Shown: positions 35,066-44,255, counted from the stretch's first letter. The stretch is DNA of 64,000 bases from Paracoccaceae bacterium (GCA_019454225.1 CP075370.1:3962001-4026000); one strand, 5' to 3'. Notes: generated by a model from the sequence alone, not told the origin. Numbers and translations are program-made.

Positions 35066-35109
35066 GCGCTCCATTGTGTCAATCCGCCACGCCAGGAAGC
35101 CGTTGTGAC
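35066..35109 (-). promoter_or_regulatory. SAM/SAH riboswitch in the metK leader
   Basis: On the minus strand the metK leader reads GTCAC...GGCTTCCTGGCGTG...GATTG...TGGAGCG directly before the ATG. This pattern (GGCUUCCUG-CGUG and a downstream UGGAGC containing the ribosome-binding site) is the conserved core of the SAM/SAH riboswitch known from Rhodobacterales metK leaders. In that class a pseudoknot buries the ribosome-binding site when SAM or SAH binds, turning translation off. Identified by eye, not by a covariance model. Confidence 0.85.
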
Positions 35110-35147
35110 GGTGTGATGCATCGCGCTAGCGCCTTGTTGGGTGAACG

Positions 35148-36665
35148 TCAATCCCGCCGCCGCCGCGACACCGCAAAGGCCATGGCGGCGCACCCTGCCC
35201 ACAACAGCCAGAAGGGCGTCTCGCCGTATCGCGCGTAAATCGTGGGCGGTGCGGCAACCGGCAGCGTCAGGTCTCGGGCGGCGCGGACGCCCAGCGGAAT
35301 GGTGGCCACCACCCCACCCCTTGCGTCGATCACCGCCGAGACCCCCGTATTGGCGACCCTGACAAGGGGAAGCCCCTGCTCGACCGCCCGCAACCGCGCC
35401 TGGGCAAGGTGCTGGTAGGGCCCGGTCAGGGTGCCGAACCAGGCGTCGTTGGTGATCTGCAGAATCCAGTCGGCCCGCCCGCCCGGCGCCCGCAGCGCGG
35501 CGGGAAACACCGCTTCGTAGCAGATCAGCGGCAGCACCCGCCCCAGCCCCGGCCCAAGGTCCAGCAGCGCGGGGCCCGGCCCGGCCGAATAGCCATGCCC
35601 CTCCTGCGCGGCAAAGGCCCTCAGGCCGAACCACGCGAACAGAAGATCGCCCATCGGCATGTATTCGCCAAAGGGAACAAGGTGATGCTTGTCATAGACT
35701 GCGCCGACACCGCCATCCGGCCCGATCACGGCAAGGCTGTTCCACGCCCGCCATCCGCCATCGCTGCGCTGCGCCCCCACGGCCACGGGCGCCCCGCCCC
35801 CGGCCTCGGCGATCAGCGCCAGGGCGCCCGGCGCGCTGTCCAGCACATAGGGCAGCGCCGTTTCGGGCCAGATCACCAGGTCCGGCACGGGCGCGCCCGG
35901 ATTGCCCCGGGTCAGGTCAAGCGCGACGTCCAGGTGTCGGCGCGCAAGATCGGCATCCCATTTCAGGTGCTGTTCGGCATGCGGCTGGACCAGCCGCAGG
36001 ACAGGCGCATCGGGCGGCGGCGCCGGCACATCCGCCAGCCGAACCGAACCCCAGACCCACAGACCGGCCACCATGGCCGCCGCCGCCCCGCCGCCCCGCC
36101 ACCGGAACGCCACCGGCAGCGCCGCCGCCACCGCGGCGATCAGCGTCAGACCGTTCGCCCCCACATGGGCCGCCGCCTGCATCACCGGCGTCCCGATCCA
36201 GACATGGCCGGGCAGCGCCCAGGGAAAGCCGGTCAGGACGACCCCGCGCGCCGCCTCGACCGCCGTCAGGGCCAGCGCAAAGCCCATGGCACGCGCGGCA
36301 ACACCTTGCAATCGCGCGGACATCCATCCCGCGACCGCCCAGAACAAGGCCAGCCCGAAAGCCATCAGGACCACCGCAAGGGGCGCCATCCAGCCATGCC
36401 GGGGGGCATCCACCAGAAACGGCTCGACGATCCAGGAAAGGCCAAGCCCGAAGTGGCCGGCCCCCGCCCAAAGCGCCAGTGCCGCAGCCTGCCGCGGCGT
36501 CGCGGCCCGGGCAACGGCAAGCGTCAGAACGGACAGGGCGGGCAGCGCCAGCCACCAGAAGGACAGCGGCGCCTGTCCGGTCGCCGCCACCGCGCCAAGC
36601 CCGAAGGCAGCGCCCCGCAGCGGCCAGCCCGACAGGGGCAGGCTGGCCAGGGGCAGCGCCCTCAT
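35148..36665 (-). CDS. lnt: Apolipoprotein N-acyltransferase
   Basis: Adds the third acyl chain to the N-terminal Cys of lipoproteins in the inner membrane. The 505 residues have about six N-terminal membrane segments (about 10-205) and a periplasmic nitrilase-fold domain with Glu in WPETALPYVL, Lys in DKHHLVPFGEYMP and the nucleophile Cys in LICYEAVFP, then a final membrane segment (about 480-497). The start overlaps the corC stop (ATGA). Confidence 0.95.
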   Translation of the reverse strand: MRALPLASLPLSGWPLRGAAFGLGAVAATGQAPLSFWWLALPALSVLTLAVARAATPRQAAALALWAGAGHFGLGLSWIVEPFLVDAPRHGWMAPLAVVLMAFGLALFWAVAGWMSARLQGVAARAMGFALALTAVEAARGVVLTGFPWALPGHVWIGTPVMQAAAHVGANGLTLIAAVAAALPVAFRWRGGGAAAAMVAGLWVWGSVRLADVPAPPPDAPVLRLVQPHAEQHLKWDADLARRHLDVALDLTRGNPGAPVPDLVIWPETALPYVLDSAPGALALIAEAGGGAPVAVGAQRSDGGWRAWNSLAVIGPDGGVGAVYDKHHLVPFGEYMPMGDLLFAWFGLRAFAAQEGHGYSAGPGPALLDLGPGLGRVLPLICYEAVFPAALRAPGGRADWILQITNDAWFGTLTGPYQHLAQARLRAVEQGLPLVRVANTGVSAVIDARGGVVATIPLGVRAARDLTLPVAAPPTIYARYGETPFWLLWAGCAAMAFAVSRRRRD

Positions 36666-37630
36666 GCCCCTTCGGCGACCGCCGGGGCGGGGGCAGGCTC
36701 GGGCGCGGGGACCTGCGCGGCAGCGCCGGGCAGCCGGATGCGCAACCGCTTGATGCGCCGCGCGTCGGCGTCGATCACCTCGAACTCGGCGCCGCTTTCA
36801 TGCGGCACCACCTCGCCCCGGGCCGGAACCCGGCCGGTGCGCAGGAACACCAGGCCGCCGACGGTGTCGATATCCTCATCATCCTCGCCCACACGCAGCC
36901 GCAAGCCCATGGCGGCCTCCAGCTCTTCCAGCGGCGCGATGGCCTGGGCCACGAAGACGCCGGGCTTCTCGGACTTCCACAGGGCGCCCTCGTCCTCGTC
37001 GTGCTCGTCCTCGATCTCGCCGATCACCGTCTCGATCAGGTCCTCGATCGTCACCAGCCCGTCGACACCGCCATATTCGTCGATGACCAGGGCCATGTGC
37101 ACCCGCTCGCGCTGCATCTTCTGCAGCAGCACGCCCACCGGCATCGAGGGCGGGGCATAGAGGATCGGGCGCAGCAGCTTCTTCAGCCCGAACCGGCCAC
37201 CGGTGCCGAACCCGTGCGTCAGGGCCAGGTCCTTCAGCAGCACCAGACCCTGCGGATGGTCCAGCGTGCCCTTGTAGACCGGCAGGCGCGAGAAGCCATG
37301 CTTGCGGAACACCTCGACCAGGTCGTCGCGGCCGATATCCAGCGGCACGGCGATGATGTCGACCTTCGGGATCGAGACGTCGTCGACCCGCAGGCGGCGC
37401 AGGTTGGCCATGCCATGGGCGGGGGCGGCCGGCCCGCCTGGCGTCGCGACGGCCGGGCCTTCCGGCACCGGCGCGGCGGGCTGTGCGGGGCCCAGCACCT
37501 TGAGAAGTCGGCTGATCAATCCCCGCTGATCGCTGCGGCCCCGTGGTCGGGGCTGAATCTGCGGAGGCTCGGCGGTTTCGGGATCCGGCGCGCGGCGCGC
37601 TGCCGTAGATCCGTCGCTGGTACTGCCCAT
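36662..37630 (-). CDS. corC: CorC/HlyC-type CBS-domain protein
   Basis: A 322-residue cytoplasmic protein with a CBS pair (about 105-225: VDDVSIPKVDIIAVPLD, HGFSRLPVYKGTLDHPQG, VIDEYGGVDGLVTIEDLIE) and a C-terminal transporter-associated CorC_HlyC domain (EVVPHESGAEFEVIDADARRIKRLRIR). It lacks the membrane domain of the full-length CNNM relatives. It is thought to support Mg2+/Co2+ homeostasis, but the mechanism is not settled. It lies in the ybeY-corC-lnt run; AAAAGGA precedes the ATG. Confidence 0.9.
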   Translation of the reverse strand: MGSTSDGSTAARRAPDPETAEPPQIQPRPRGRSDQRGLISRLLKVLGPAQPAAPVPEGPAVATPGGPAAPAHGMANLRRLRVDDVSIPKVDIIAVPLDIGRDDLVEVFRKHGFSRLPVYKGTLDHPQGLVLLKDLALTHGFGTGGRFGLKKLLRPILYAPPSMPVGVLLQKMQRERVHMALVIDEYGGVDGLVTIEDLIETVIGEIEDEHDEDEGALWKSEKPGVFVAQAIAPLEELEAAMGLRLRVGEDDEDIDTVGGLVFLRTGRVPARGEVVPHESGAEFEVIDADARRIKRLRIRLPGAAAQVPAPEPAPAPAVAEGA

Positions 37631-37693
37631 GGGTCCTTTTCCGTCTGGTGGCGCCGTCCGGGCGCCTCGGTTCGTGCTCGCGGTCAGATGGGA

Positions 37694-38200
37694 TCACGCA
37701 TAGGGATCGGCAACCCCGAGACTGCGCAGAATACGCACCTCGGTGCCTTCCATCAATTCCGCATCCGACTCGGTCTCATGGTCATAGCCCAGCAGATGCA
37801 AGGTTGCATGAACGATCAGATGCGTGACGTGGTCCGCCATGGCCTTTCCCTGCGCGCCCGCCTCACGCGCGCAGGTGTCCCAGGCGATGGCGATGTCACC
37901 CAGCACCCAGGGGTCACCGGCCTCGCCCGGCAGGGGGCGGGCGGGTTCACGCCCGACATTCCCGTCCGACAGGTCCTCGGAAGGCCAGGACAGCACGTTC
38001 GTGGGCGCGGGCTTTCCCCTGAAATCGGCGTTCAGCGCGGCGATGCGGGCATCGTCGCAGCCCATCAGGCTGATCTGGAACCCCTCGGGCGCCAGCCCCC
38101 GGTCGGCCAGAACCGCCCGCACCGCCCCTTCGGCCAGCAGTCCAAGCCCGGCGGTTTCCCACCGGGCATCCTCGATCACCGTATCAACCAGCGGCTCCAT
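37694..38200 (-). CDS. ybeY: Endoribonuclease YbeY (rRNA maturation factor)
   Basis: A zinc-dependent RNase needed for 16S rRNA 3'-end maturation and ribosome quality control. The 168 residues include NADFRGKPAPTNVLSWP and the metal-binding motif HATLHLLGYDHE (the HGxLHLxGYDH signature with Gly changed to Ala). The start MEPLVDTV lies 17 bases inside the phoH 3' end, so the two genes overlap and are co-translated. Confidence 0.95.
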   Translation of the reverse strand: MEPLVDTVIEDARWETAGLGLLAEGAVRAVLADRGLAPEGFQISLMGCDDARIAALNADFRGKPAPTNVLSWPSEDLSDGNVGREPARPLPGEAGDPWVLGDIAIAWDTCAREAGAQGKAMADHVTHLIVHATLHLLGYDHETESDAELMEGTEVRILRSLGVADPYA

Positions 38201-39200
38201 CGTCGGCCTCATAGGCCTCGATGATGCGGGCCACAAGCGGATGGCGCACCACATCCTTCGCGGTGAAGTAGTTGAACGATACGCCGCGCACCCCTTTCAG
38301 GATGCGCTCGGCATCGGCCAGACCGCTCGCCGTGCCGCGCGGCAGGTCCACCTGCGTGCGGTCGCCGGTGATCACCATGCGGCTGCCCTCGCCCAGGCGG
38401 GTCAGGAACATCTTCATCTGCATGGTGGTGGCGTTCTGCGCCTCGTCCAGCACCACGAAGGCGCCCGACAGCGTGCGCCCGCGCATGAAGGCCAGCGGAG
38501 CGATCTCGATCCGCTTTTCCTCCATCAGCTTCTGCACCTGCTTCTGCGGCAGGAAATCGTTCAGCGCGTCGTAAAGCGGCTGCATGTAGGGGTCGATCTT
38601 GTCCTTCATGTCGCCAGGCAGGAACCCAAGCCGCTCGCCCGCCTCGACGGCCGGGCGACTCAGGATGATGCGCTCGACCGCCCCTGAGATGAGCATCGTC
38701 ACGCCCACCGCCACGGCAAGATAGGTCTTGCCCGTCCCCGCAGGCCCGATGCCGAAGGCCAGTTCGTTGTCGAACAGGTTCTTGACATAGGCCTTCTGCG
38801 CCTCGGTCCGGGGTTCGATGGGCTTGCGCCGGGTGCGCAGTTCGTACTTGCCACCCTGGAACATCTCGATCTGCTCGCCGTCGGCGGGCATGGCCGCCAC
38901 CGGCCGGCCCAGACGGATGGCGCCGTCGATGTCGCCGGCGACCACGCCCCGCCCCGCCTCAAGCCGGGCATAGAGCGAGCGCAGCACCGCGGCGGCCTGC
39001 TCCCGTGCGCTTCTCTCTCCGATGATGGCAAGCCTGTTGCCCCTTGGCAGGATGTGCACCCCCGTCTGGTGTTCGATCTGCGCCAGGTTGCGGTCATACT
39101 CGCCGCAGAGCGCCTTCATCAGCCGGTTGTCGGGAAATTCCAGAAGCGTTTCCACAACATCATCGGCGGCGGTCGGGGGGGTCAGCGCACTGATGCCCAA
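38184..39200 (-). CDS. phoH: PhoH-like ATPase
   Basis: A 338-residue P-loop ATPase of the PhoH family, probably acting on RNA together with YbeY. It has the Walker A motif GPAGTGKTYLAV, the FLPGDMKDKIDPYMQPLYDAL block and Walker B FVVLDEAQN, then ITGDRTQVDLPRG. The start is the TTG of LGISALTPP, preceded by AAGGAGACCCCA; the in-frame region further upstream is not PhoH-like. A hairpin separates it from the upstream lipoprotein gene. Confidence 0.93.
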   Translation of the reverse strand: MGISALTPPTAADDVVETLLEFPDNRLMKALCGEYDRNLAQIEHQTGVHILPRGNRLAIIGERSAREQAAAVLRSLYARLEAGRGVVAGDIDGAIRLGRPVAAMPADGEQIEMFQGGKYELRTRRKPIEPRTEAQKAYVKNLFDNELAFGIGPAGTGKTYLAVAVGVTMLISGAVERIILSRPAVEAGERLGFLPGDMKDKIDPYMQPLYDALNDFLPQKQVQKLMEEKRIEIAPLAFMRGRTLSGAFVVLDEAQNATTMQMKMFLTRLGEGSRMVITGDRTQVDLPRGTASGLADAERILKGVRGVSFNYFTAKDVVRHPLVARIIEAYEADDGAAG

Positions 39201-39371
39201 TGGGGTCTCCTTGTTGCAGGGCCGTAAGGCGAATCTGCGCCCGCATCCGGGCGCTGGCAAGCGGCATGTACCGCATGATCCGAAGATGGCGCGGAAACGT
39301 GCCGGTTCGATGACAAACCGGGCAGATCGTCGGGCGGCAACGATGCGCCGCGCGAAGCCTGCCGCGATGCG

Positions 39372-39397
39372 AAAGGGCCGCAGCGCTGGCTGCGGCC
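39372..39397 (-). terminator. Hairpin between the lipoprotein gene and phoH
   Basis: On the minus strand GGCCGCAG pairs with CTGCGGCC over a six-base loop, followed by CTTTCG, about 45 bases beyond the lipoprotein gene stop. Termination is probable although the T-run is short. Confidence 0.6.
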
Positions 39398-39441
39398 CCC
39401 GACCGAAGATTTCGACATGTGGTGCCCTGCGGCGACCTGCA

Positions 39442-39795
39442 TCAGCGACGGCTGGTGCCCGGCACGTAGTCGCGAATACCGGCGTCGCGGGTCTGGTAAT
39501 CCTTGACCACGGCGCCCGGCGGGAAGTGGTTGTTGCAGACCGGCAGGCCCGACACCGGATCGTAGCGGGGCGTCGAATAGCCCTCGACCCCATCATCCGC
39601 GATCCAGTTCTGGCAGCCGTCCGGGTCGTAGGCGATGGCGAACCCGCCGTTGCGCAGGCTGATGTTGTCGCGGCCCGTATCGCGGGCCGTGGCGATCACC
39701 GTGTTCGGATTCTCGACATAGGGCGTCAGGCCGCCTTCACAGGCGGACAGCGCGAGGGCGCCCAGAAGCGCCGCAGGGGCGAAGCGGATGTTCAT
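39442..39795 (-). CDS. Small lipoprotein sharing a domain with the adjacent OmpA-like protein
   Basis: A 117-residue predicted lipoprotein: an N-terminal signal with lipobox LSAC (Cys at about 19), then about 95 periplasmic residues. A block of about 30 residues (DGCxxWxADxGxEGYxxPRxxPxxGxPVC) occurs with identical spacing in the next upstream gene. No function is known. The ATG was chosen to give the signal peptide directly; an upstream GTG adds four residues and overlaps the neighbour's stop. Confidence 0.78.
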   Translation of the reverse strand: MNIRFAPAALLGALALSACEGGLTPYVENPNTVIATARDTGRDNISLRNGGFAIAYDPDGCQNWIADDGVEGYSTPRYDPVSGLPVCNNHFPPGAVVKDYQTRDAGIRDYVPGTSRR

Positions 39796-39800
39796 GTTTT

Positions 39801-40361
39801 TCACCACCGGTAGCAGACGACTTCGACGCGACGGTTCTTTTGCATACCGGCCGCCGTGGAATTGGTGGCGATCGGCTGACGCTCGCCATAACCGATCTCG
39901 CGCTCGACTACCGCGCCGACCGACCGGGCGACCTGCGCCACCGAACGCGCACGGCGCTCGGACAGGCGCATGTTGTACTCATCCGAGGCGCGGCTGTCGG
40001 TGTGGCCGTAGATCGCGTAGCCAAAGGCGCCCGCCGTCTGGAAGAAGTGCTGCAGCCGGGCGCGGCCGTGGGCCGTCAGGTGGTGGCTGTCGGTCGCGAA
40101 CAGCGTGTCGGTGTTTTCCACCAGGCAGGTGTTCTTTTTCAGGCAGACCGGCTTGCCCGTCTTCGGGTTGCGCCGCGGCACCATGTAGCCTTCCAGGCCA
40201 CCGTCCGCCCACCAGTGCATGCAGCCGTCGTCGTCGATCCAGGCGCCCCATTCGATCACGCCGACCTGGCGCGGCTTGGTCTGGGCCTCGGCGGGCACCG
40301 CGCCCACGGCACAGACCGCCAAGGCTGCGGCGGCCATCGCACCCCGCATGGCCGTAGTCAT
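39801..40361 (-). CDS. Exported OmpA-family peptidoglycan-binding protein
   Basis: A 186-residue periplasmic protein with a signal peptide (about 1-26, ending AEA), a 40-residue Cys/Trp block also found in the adjacent lipoprotein (WIDDDGCMHWWADGG..., ending GKPVC), and a C-terminal OmpA domain (about 80-186: YGHTDSRASDEYNMRLSERRARSV, RRVEVVCYRW) that binds diaminopimelate in peptidoglycan. It precedes the lipoprotein gene with almost no gap. The ATG at MTTAMRG was chosen over a TTG 12 bases upstream. Confidence 0.85.
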   Translation of the reverse strand: MTTAMRGAMAAAALAVCAVGAVPAEAQTKPRQVGVIEWGAWIDDDGCMHWWADGGLEGYMVPRRNPKTGKPVCLKKNTCLVENTDTLFATDSHHLTAHGRARLQHFFQTAGAFGYAIYGHTDSRASDEYNMRLSERRARSVAQVARSVGAVVEREIGYGERQPIATNSTAAGMQKNRRVEVVCYRW

Positions 40362-40554
40362 TCCCCTGATCAAGGCAGCACCCCCGGAAGCTTATTTGGA
40401 CACTATATGATGTTGAGGAAAATTTTGGCACCGCAGATGGCAGGTTGTAAAGCAGAATATGGCGGTATCGGGGCCGCATCGCCCTAATTGTTGCGGATAC
40501 GTCGATTGTGCGGCCCGTCGCGGCAGCATTGGTGACGCAACGGAAACGTCAGAG

Positions 40555-41874
40555 TCAGGCCAGCCGGTCCGCTGCCAGCGAGTTCGGCGCCGAAGCCCTT
40601 ATGCGTACCCGCACAAGTTGTCCTGCGGCGCCCTGCGGATCAACCACATGCACCGCGTGCAGGTGTTCCGACTTGCCAACCCATTGCCCCGGCATGCGAC
40701 CCGGCTTTTCATAGAGCACGGTTGTCTCGCGTCCGACCATCCCCGCCTGCGCCGCCTGCTGCTGCGCGGAGACGAGCGCTTGCAGCCGCTGCAGCCGGTC
40801 GTCCGCGATCTCTGCGGCAACCGGGGCCTTTTCCGCCGCCGGGGTTCCCGGCCGCGCCGAGTACTTGAAGCTGAACGCGGCCCCGAAGCCCACGGCCCGG
40901 ATCAGCGCCATCGTCGCCTCGAAATCCGCATCCGTCTCGCCCGGAAAGCCCACGATGAAATCCGACGACAGAAGGATGTCGGGCCGGGCCGCGCGGATGC
41001 GTTCGACCAGGCGCAGGTAGTCCGCCGCCCGATGCTTGCGGTTCATCGCCTTCAGGATCCGGTCCGACCCCGACTGCACCGGCAGGTGCAGATAGGGCAT
41101 CAGCTTGGGTTCATCGCCATGCGCCGCGATCAGGTCGTCGGACATGTCGTTGGGATGGCTTGTGGTATAGCGGAGACGGTCGATCCCCTCCACCTGCGCC
41201 AGTGCCCGCACCAGCCGGCCAAGGCCCCATTCGCCGCCCTCGCCCGCGCCGTGCCAGGCATTGACGTTCTGCCCCAGCAGCGTGACCTCGCGCACGCCCT
41301 GCGCGGCCAGCCGCTCCGCCTCGGCCAGGATGCGGGCGACCGGGCGGCTGACCTCGGCGCCCCGGGTATAGGGCACGACGCAGAACGCGCAGAACTTGTC
41401 GCAGCCTTCCTGGACGGTGACAAAGGCGGTGGGCCCCCGCATCATCCGCCGTTCCGGCAGGTGGTCGAACTTGTCTTCGGGGGGAAATTCGGTGTCGATG
41501 GCCCGCCCGCCGTCCGCCGCCTGTCGCATCATGCCGGGCAGCCGGTGATAGCTCTGCGGCCCGACGACCAGATCGACCAGCGGCATCCGCCGCACGATCT
41601 CGGCCCCCTCGGCCTGCGCGACGCAACCCGCCACGGCGATCTTCATCGCGGGATTGGCCTGCTTCAGGGGTTTCAGGCGCCCGAGGTCGGAGTACAGCTT
41701 TTCGGAAGCCTTCTCGCGGATGTGGCAGGTGTTCAGGATCACCAGGTCCGCGCCCTCGGCGCTGTCGGAGGCGACATAGCCCTCGCCACCCATGACTTCG
41801 GCCATGCGCTCGCTGTCATGCACGTTCATCTGGCAGCCGTAGGTCTTGACGAACAGCTTCTTCGGCGTGGTCAT
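40555..41874 (-). CDS. miaB: tRNA-2-methylthio-N6-dimethylallyladenosine synthase
   Basis: A radical SAM methylthiotransferase that modifies A37 of tRNAs reading UNN codons. The 439 residues have the N-terminal UPF0004 domain ([15 protein letters not shown], with auxiliary-cluster cysteines), the radical SAM motif [30 protein letters not shown] and a C-terminal TRAM domain ([16 protein letters not shown]). The length is standard. It lies upstream of the OmpA/lipoprotein pair and phoH on the same strand, the order seen in relatives apart from that pair. Confidence 0.97.
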   Translation of the reverse strand: MTTPKKLFVKTYGCQMNVHDSERMAEVMGGEGYVASDSAEGADLVILNTCHIREKASEKLYSDLGRLKPLKQANPAMKIAVAGCVAQAEGAEIVRRMPLVDLVVGPQSYHRLPGMMRQAADGGRAIDTEFPPEDKFDHLPERRMMRGPTAFVTVQEGCDKFCAFCVVPYTRGAEVSRPVARILAEAERLAAQGVREVTLLGQNVNAWHGAGEGGEWGLGRLVRALAQVEGIDRLRYTTSHPNDMSDDLIAAHGDEPKLMPYLHLPVQSGSDRILKAMNRKHRAADYLRLVERIRAARPDILLSSDFIVGFPGETDADFEATMALIRAVGFGAAFSFKYSARPGTPAAEKAPVAAEIADDRLQRLQALVSAQQQAAQAGMVGRETTVLYEKPGRMPGQWVGKSEHLHAVHVVDPQGAAGQLVRVRIRASAPNSLAADRLA

Positions 41875-42021
41875 GGCAAGGTCCGGTGTCAGGATCAGCC
41901 CGGGGTTCTACACCTTCACCACCCGCGCGGCAACCAAGGCGCCGATGCGGGTTTGACCGCAGGGAAAAATTCAACGATTCTGGGGCATGACGCGAAGGAT
42001 CGCGCGAAACGGGGGCAACCG

Positions 42022-42891
42022 ATGCGGCACGACAGCCTGACGGCCTATCTGGCAGATGCCGCGGGACGCGGGGTCAAGGGCCCGCTGGCGCTGATCATGG
42101 CCGAGGACGGGACCGAGCTTGACGGCACCATCGCCCACCACCTGCGCGCGGGGTTTGCCGAGGTGGCGCTGCTTGCCCCGGCGGGGATCGAGCCGGCGCA
42201 GCCGGAACTGCCGCGCCTGCATCTCGTCCGGCTTGATGTCCATGCCGAGGCCGCGATGACCAGGGCGGTCAACGCTGCCATCGAGGCGCTGCCCGGCCGC
42301 TGGATCTACTACGGATACAACGCCGAATACCTGTTCTTTCCGTTCTGCGAGACACGGAATGTCCGGGAACTCATCGCCTTCCATGCCGAGGAGCGGCGCG
42401 ATGCCTTCCTCGCCTATGTGATCGACCTCTATGCCGGCGATCTGTCGGCCTATCCCGACGCGGTTTCGCCCACCGAGGCGCTGCTCGACCGATCAGGCTA
42501 CTATGCCCTCGGGCGGCCCGATCCTGCGAACCACAACCATCCGAAGGAACGTCAGCTGGATTTCTTCGGCGGCCTGCGCTGGCGGTTCGAGGAACATGTG
42601 CCCCCCGCGCGGCGCAAGATCGACCGCATCGCGCTGTTCCGCGCCAAGCCCGGGCTGGCCCTGCGCGAGGATTTCACCTTCACGGACGAGGAATACAACA
42701 CCTACGCCTGCCCCTGGCACAACAACATCACCACCGCCGTGATGAGCTTCCGCACCGCCAAGGCGCTGCGTTCCAATCCGGGGTCCAAGTTCGACATCCG
42801 CGATTTCCGGTGGCGCAACTCGACTGCGTTCCAGTGGAACAGTCAGCAACTGATGGACCTTGGCCTGATGGAGCCCGGCCAGTGGTTCTGA
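42022..42891 (+). CDS. Conserved protein of unknown function, possibly glycosyltransferase-like
   Basis: A 289-residue soluble protein. The N-terminal third (PLALIMAEDGTELDGTIAHHLRAGFAEVALL) looks like a GT-A-type Rossmann start, and WIYYGYNAEYLFFPFCETR, HNHPKERQLDFFGGLRWRFEEH and YACPWHNNITTAVMSFRTAKALR are rich in aromatic and His residues as in substrate pockets. I do not recognise a family with certainty. It is monocistronic, divergent from miaB, and preceded by GGGGGCAACCG. A glycosyltransferase role is a guess from fold impression. Confidence 0.6.
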   Translation: MRHDSLTAYLADAAGRGVKGPLALIMAEDGTELDGTIAHHLRAGFAEVALLAPAGIEPAQPELPRLHLVRLDVHAEAAMTRAVNAAIEALPGRWIYYGYNAEYLFFPFCETRNVRELIAFHAEERRDAFLAYVIDLYAGDLSAYPDAVSPTEALLDRSGYYALGRPDPANHNHPKERQLDFFGGLRWRFEEHVPPARRKIDRIALFRAKPGLALREDFTFTDEEYNTYACPWHNNITTAVMSFRTAKALRSNPGSKFDIRDFRWRNSTAFQWNSQQLMDLGLMEPGQWF

Positions 42892-42908
42892 CCGGTTCCT
42901 GAAGGGCA

Positions 42909-42931
42909 CCGCCCCCGACGCCGGGGGGCGG
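42909..42931. terminator. Hairpin between convergent genes
   Basis: CCGCCCCC pairs with GGGGGCGG over a seven-base loop, about 17 bases after the plus-strand stop and before the convergent DUF3618 gene end. Confidence 0.55.
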
Positions 42932-42949
42932 GCCAAAGCGCCCGGCAGG

Positions 42950-43864
42950 TCAGCCCTCGGGGTCGATGATGGCGCGCGCCGTCTCGGCCACCCGGCCTGT
43001 CGCGCGGCGCATGTCCTCCCTCAGGTCGGCAGCGAGGTTTTCGGCAAGCACCTCTGCGCGGCCGCGCTCCTCGTCCAGCACGCGGCGGGCCTCGGCCAGC
43101 AGCGCCTCGCGCGGTGCCGCAAGGGTCCGCCGTTCGGCATCCGTCACGGGGAAGGCCGATGCCAGCGCCGCCCCCGCCCCCGCCGCGACGGCGGCGGTGG
43201 CCAACGGAAAATCCTCGGCCATCCGCGCCAGCATCTCGCGCACCGTATTGGCCTGCCGTGCCTGGAAGGCCGCCTTGCGGGCCTGCGCGATGCGGTCCTG
43301 GGCCGCCTCGGACAGACCGTCGAGATCCTTGCGGAACACCCGGGCAAGATCGGCCGCCCGGTCGGCCAGCACCTGCGCCCGGTCGCGGGCGATGTCGGCC
43401 GCCGGGGCCAGGGCCCGGGCCGCCGCGCGGTCAAGCACCGCCAGTGCCTCTCGGGCGCGCTTGCCGATCCCCTCGGCCTCGGCCATCCAGTCGTCGCGCG
43501 GCGCCGGGGCCGCGCGAGGATCGGGCGAGACAGGTCCGCCCTCATCCTCCCACCGGCTGATCGCCTCGAACTTCGTTCCGGCCAGCGGATCGGGGGCGGG
43601 TGCATCCGGGGCGCGGCGGCGGCCGAAGGCAAGGCACGCGACCCCCGCGAGCATCAGCGCGACGCCCGCAGGGTTGTCACGCACCGCCCGGTCGACCGCG
43701 CGCAGCGGCGGCCCCGCATGGCGCCGAATCGCGGCCGCACCGTCGGACACCAGGCTGTCGAGGTTCAGCCGGTCGCGCAGAGCGGCAACCGACGCGGCCA
43801 GTTCCGCCCGGTCACGGGTGACGCGGGCCTCGATGGAATGCGGGTCTGTGCGATCATCAAGCAT
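42950..43864 (-). CDS. DUF3618-type membrane protein
   Basis: A 304-residue protein. The N-terminus (IEARVTRDRAELAASVAALRDRLN) matches the DUF3618 motif, followed by one membrane segment (about 65-82), a long helical region with many Ala/Arg/Asp repeats, a second hydrophobic stretch (about 223-240) and a charged C-terminal helix. It is the last gene of a three-gene operon with a holin-like and an Ala-rich protein, a set common in Rhodobacterales. It probably works at the inner membrane under stress, because the operon has an EcfG-type promoter. Confidence 0.78.
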   Translation of the reverse strand: MLDDRTDPHSIEARVTRDRAELAASVAALRDRLNLDSLVSDGAAAIRRHAGPPLRAVDRAVRDNPAGVALMLAGVACLAFGRRRAPDAPAPDPLAGTKFEAISRWEDEGGPVSPDPRAAPAPRDDWMAEAEGIGKRAREALAVLDRAAARALAPAADIARDRAQVLADRAADLARVFRKDLDGLSEAAQDRIAQARKAAFQARQANTVREMLARMAEDFPLATAAVAAGAGAALASAFPVTDAERRTLAAPREALLAEARRVLDEERGRAEVLAENLAADLREDMRRATGRVAETARAIIDPEG

Positions 43865-44255
43865 CTGATTTCACCATTCGTTCAAGGGTTTCCACATCCC
43901 GCGCAAGACTGCGAAGGATACGCTGCGGAGCCAGGTTCCGGGCCGAAAGGCGGCGCAGGCCGAGGCTGGCGCACAGCACGGCAAGCGCGGCAAAGCCCGC
44001 TGCGGTTGCCGCAGCGGCCGCCGCCGGTGACAGCCCGGCAGCGACCAGTCCGGCCCCGATTGCCGCCGCAGCGGCGATCAGCGCGACCAGACCCAGCACG
44101 ACACCGGCGACCACCAGGGCGACGCCGGCGGCGGCCGTCCGCACGGTGCGCGCGGCCTCGGCCCGTGCCAGCGCGATCTCGCCGCGGACCAGCCGAGACA
44201 GGTCGGCCAGAACGCGGGCCAGAAGGTCGGCCAGGGGATCGCGCGGCACCGGCAT
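43857..44255 (-). CDS. Phage-holin-superfamily-like (YqjE-type) membrane protein
   Basis: A 132-residue membrane protein with an amphipathic N-terminus (DPLADLLARVLADLSRLVRGEIALARAEA) and two transmembrane segments (about 43-66 and 70-94). It resembles proteins annotated as phage holin family/YqjE, which in proteobacteria are chromosomal envelope proteins, not prophage lysis genes. It overlaps both neighbours (ATGA upstream, eight bases downstream), so the three-gene operon is tightly coupled. Confidence 0.8.
   Translation of the reverse strand: MPVPRDPLADLLARVLADLSRLVRGEIALARAEAARTVRTAAAGVALVVAGVVLGLVALIAAAAAIGAGLVAAGLSPAAAAAATAAGFAALAVLCASLGLRRLSARNLAPQRILRSLARDVETLERMVKSDA

Noticed and set aside
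40459-42021. Long N-terminal extension of the gene at 42022, antisense to miaB
   Set aside because: The extension has shadow composition; the true start has a local ribosome-binding sequence and the protein-like composition begins at MRHDSL.
43857-44255. Holin-like gene as evidence of a prophage
   Set aside because: No other phage genes are near; this holin-superfamily type is a common chromosomal membrane protein in Rhodobacterales operons.
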